From: Streptomyces sp. MMG1533
GTDB taxonomy: Bacteria; Actinomycetota; Actinomycetes; Streptomycetales; Streptomycetaceae
Direction of reading: 5' to 3'
Length of the DNA stretch: 25,256 bases
NCBI RefSeq assembly: GCF_001279775.1
Contig: NZ_LGDG01000009.1
Span: 1 to 25,256, forward strand
The notes below the pieces were generated by a model that was not told where the DNA came from, ran no database searches, and saw nothing but the letters and a program-made list of their open reading frames with translations. Shown here one piece after another: positions 25,103 to 25,256 of the stretch (position 1 is the stretch's first letter; the number at the start of each line of letters is the position of its first letter). The position numbers were made by a program, and so were the translations under genes.

Positions 25103-25256
25103 ATGGTGCGGGTGACCACGACCGACCGCCGTACGGCCCTCCGCGCAGGCGCCGCCTTCGTCACCGCAGGCGCCCTCACCGAGGGCTGCGCGACCCACGG
25201 AGCAGTGGCCCACCCGGCCCCGGCCACCAGCCCTTCCGGCAGACCCGCCACCCCCC
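25103..25256 (+). CDS. N-terminus of an exported protein with Tat-like signal (partial, runs off right edge)
   Basis: Only about 51 codons are visible. The start TTTDRRTALRAGAAFVTAGAL fits a twin-arginine signal (DRRTAL, then a hydrophobic core). It is followed by TEGC, which could be a non-ideal lipobox, and a Pro/Ser/Thr-rich linker. Starts at ATG 25103, GTG 25106 or GTG 25112 are all possible; none has a strong ribosome site. The mature domain is outside the window, so I give no function. Confidence 0.7.
   Translation, partial: MVRVTTTDRRTALRAGAAFVTAGALTEGCATHGAVAHPAPATSPSGRPATP

Overview
The window is chromosomal DNA from a high-GC actinomycete, almost certainly a Streptomyces. The evidence is the very high GC content with G/C-rich third codon positions, frequent GTG/TTG starts, the GlgE maltosyltransferase, rare TTA codons, and an intergenic repeat family typical of the genus. 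From memory, the gene order resembles the glgE/glgP region of S. coelicolor (around SCO5443-SCO5460). This was not checked by any search.

Layout. (1) 1-6118, alpha-glucan metabolism with a secreted protease: the N-terminal 399 codons of glgE (minus, running off the left edge), a secreted subtilisin-like S8 protease (minus), glycogen phosphorylase glgP (plus), and a small DUF1990 protein (minus). (2) 6133-10245, two tandem secreted M4 (thermolysin-type) zinc metalloproteases (minus), the second with an added C-terminal P-domain. Each is followed by a strong terminator hairpin. (3) 10508-17700, four consecutive minus-strand ABC exporter half-transporters in two translationally coupled pairs. 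Each pair looks like an asymmetric heterodimer. In the distal pair one nucleotide-binding domain has lost nearly every ATP-handling residue except LSGGQ. (4) 17701-20155, a structured intergenic region and the glycogen debranching enzyme glgX (minus). (5) 20308-22967, two tandem lipoprotein L,D-transpeptidases (plus), divergent from glgX. (6) 23016-25256, an array of 83-bp repeats leading into an enoyl-CoA hydratase gene, a GHKL ATPase regulator of the anti-sigma type preceded by three 11-bp direct repeats, a genus-typical dispersed repeat, and the first codons of an exported protein.

How the genes fit together. GlgE builds alpha-1,4-glucan from maltose-1-phosphate. GlgP phosphorolyses such glucans, and GlgX removes the branches that block GlgP, so synthesis and breakdown functions lie within 20 kb. 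Most of the other products act at or outside the envelope: three secreted proteases, two ABC exporters and two cell-wall cross-linking lipoproteins. TTA (bldA-dependent) codons occur in two genes, the last ABC gene and the GHKL ATPase gene, which suggests developmental control of those two. I see no mobile element, CRISPR array, rRNA or tRNA gene. The most unusual features are the stripped ABC half-transporter, the repeat array whose last partial copy forms the enoyl-CoA hydratase leader, and the 11-bp direct-repeat operator candidate.
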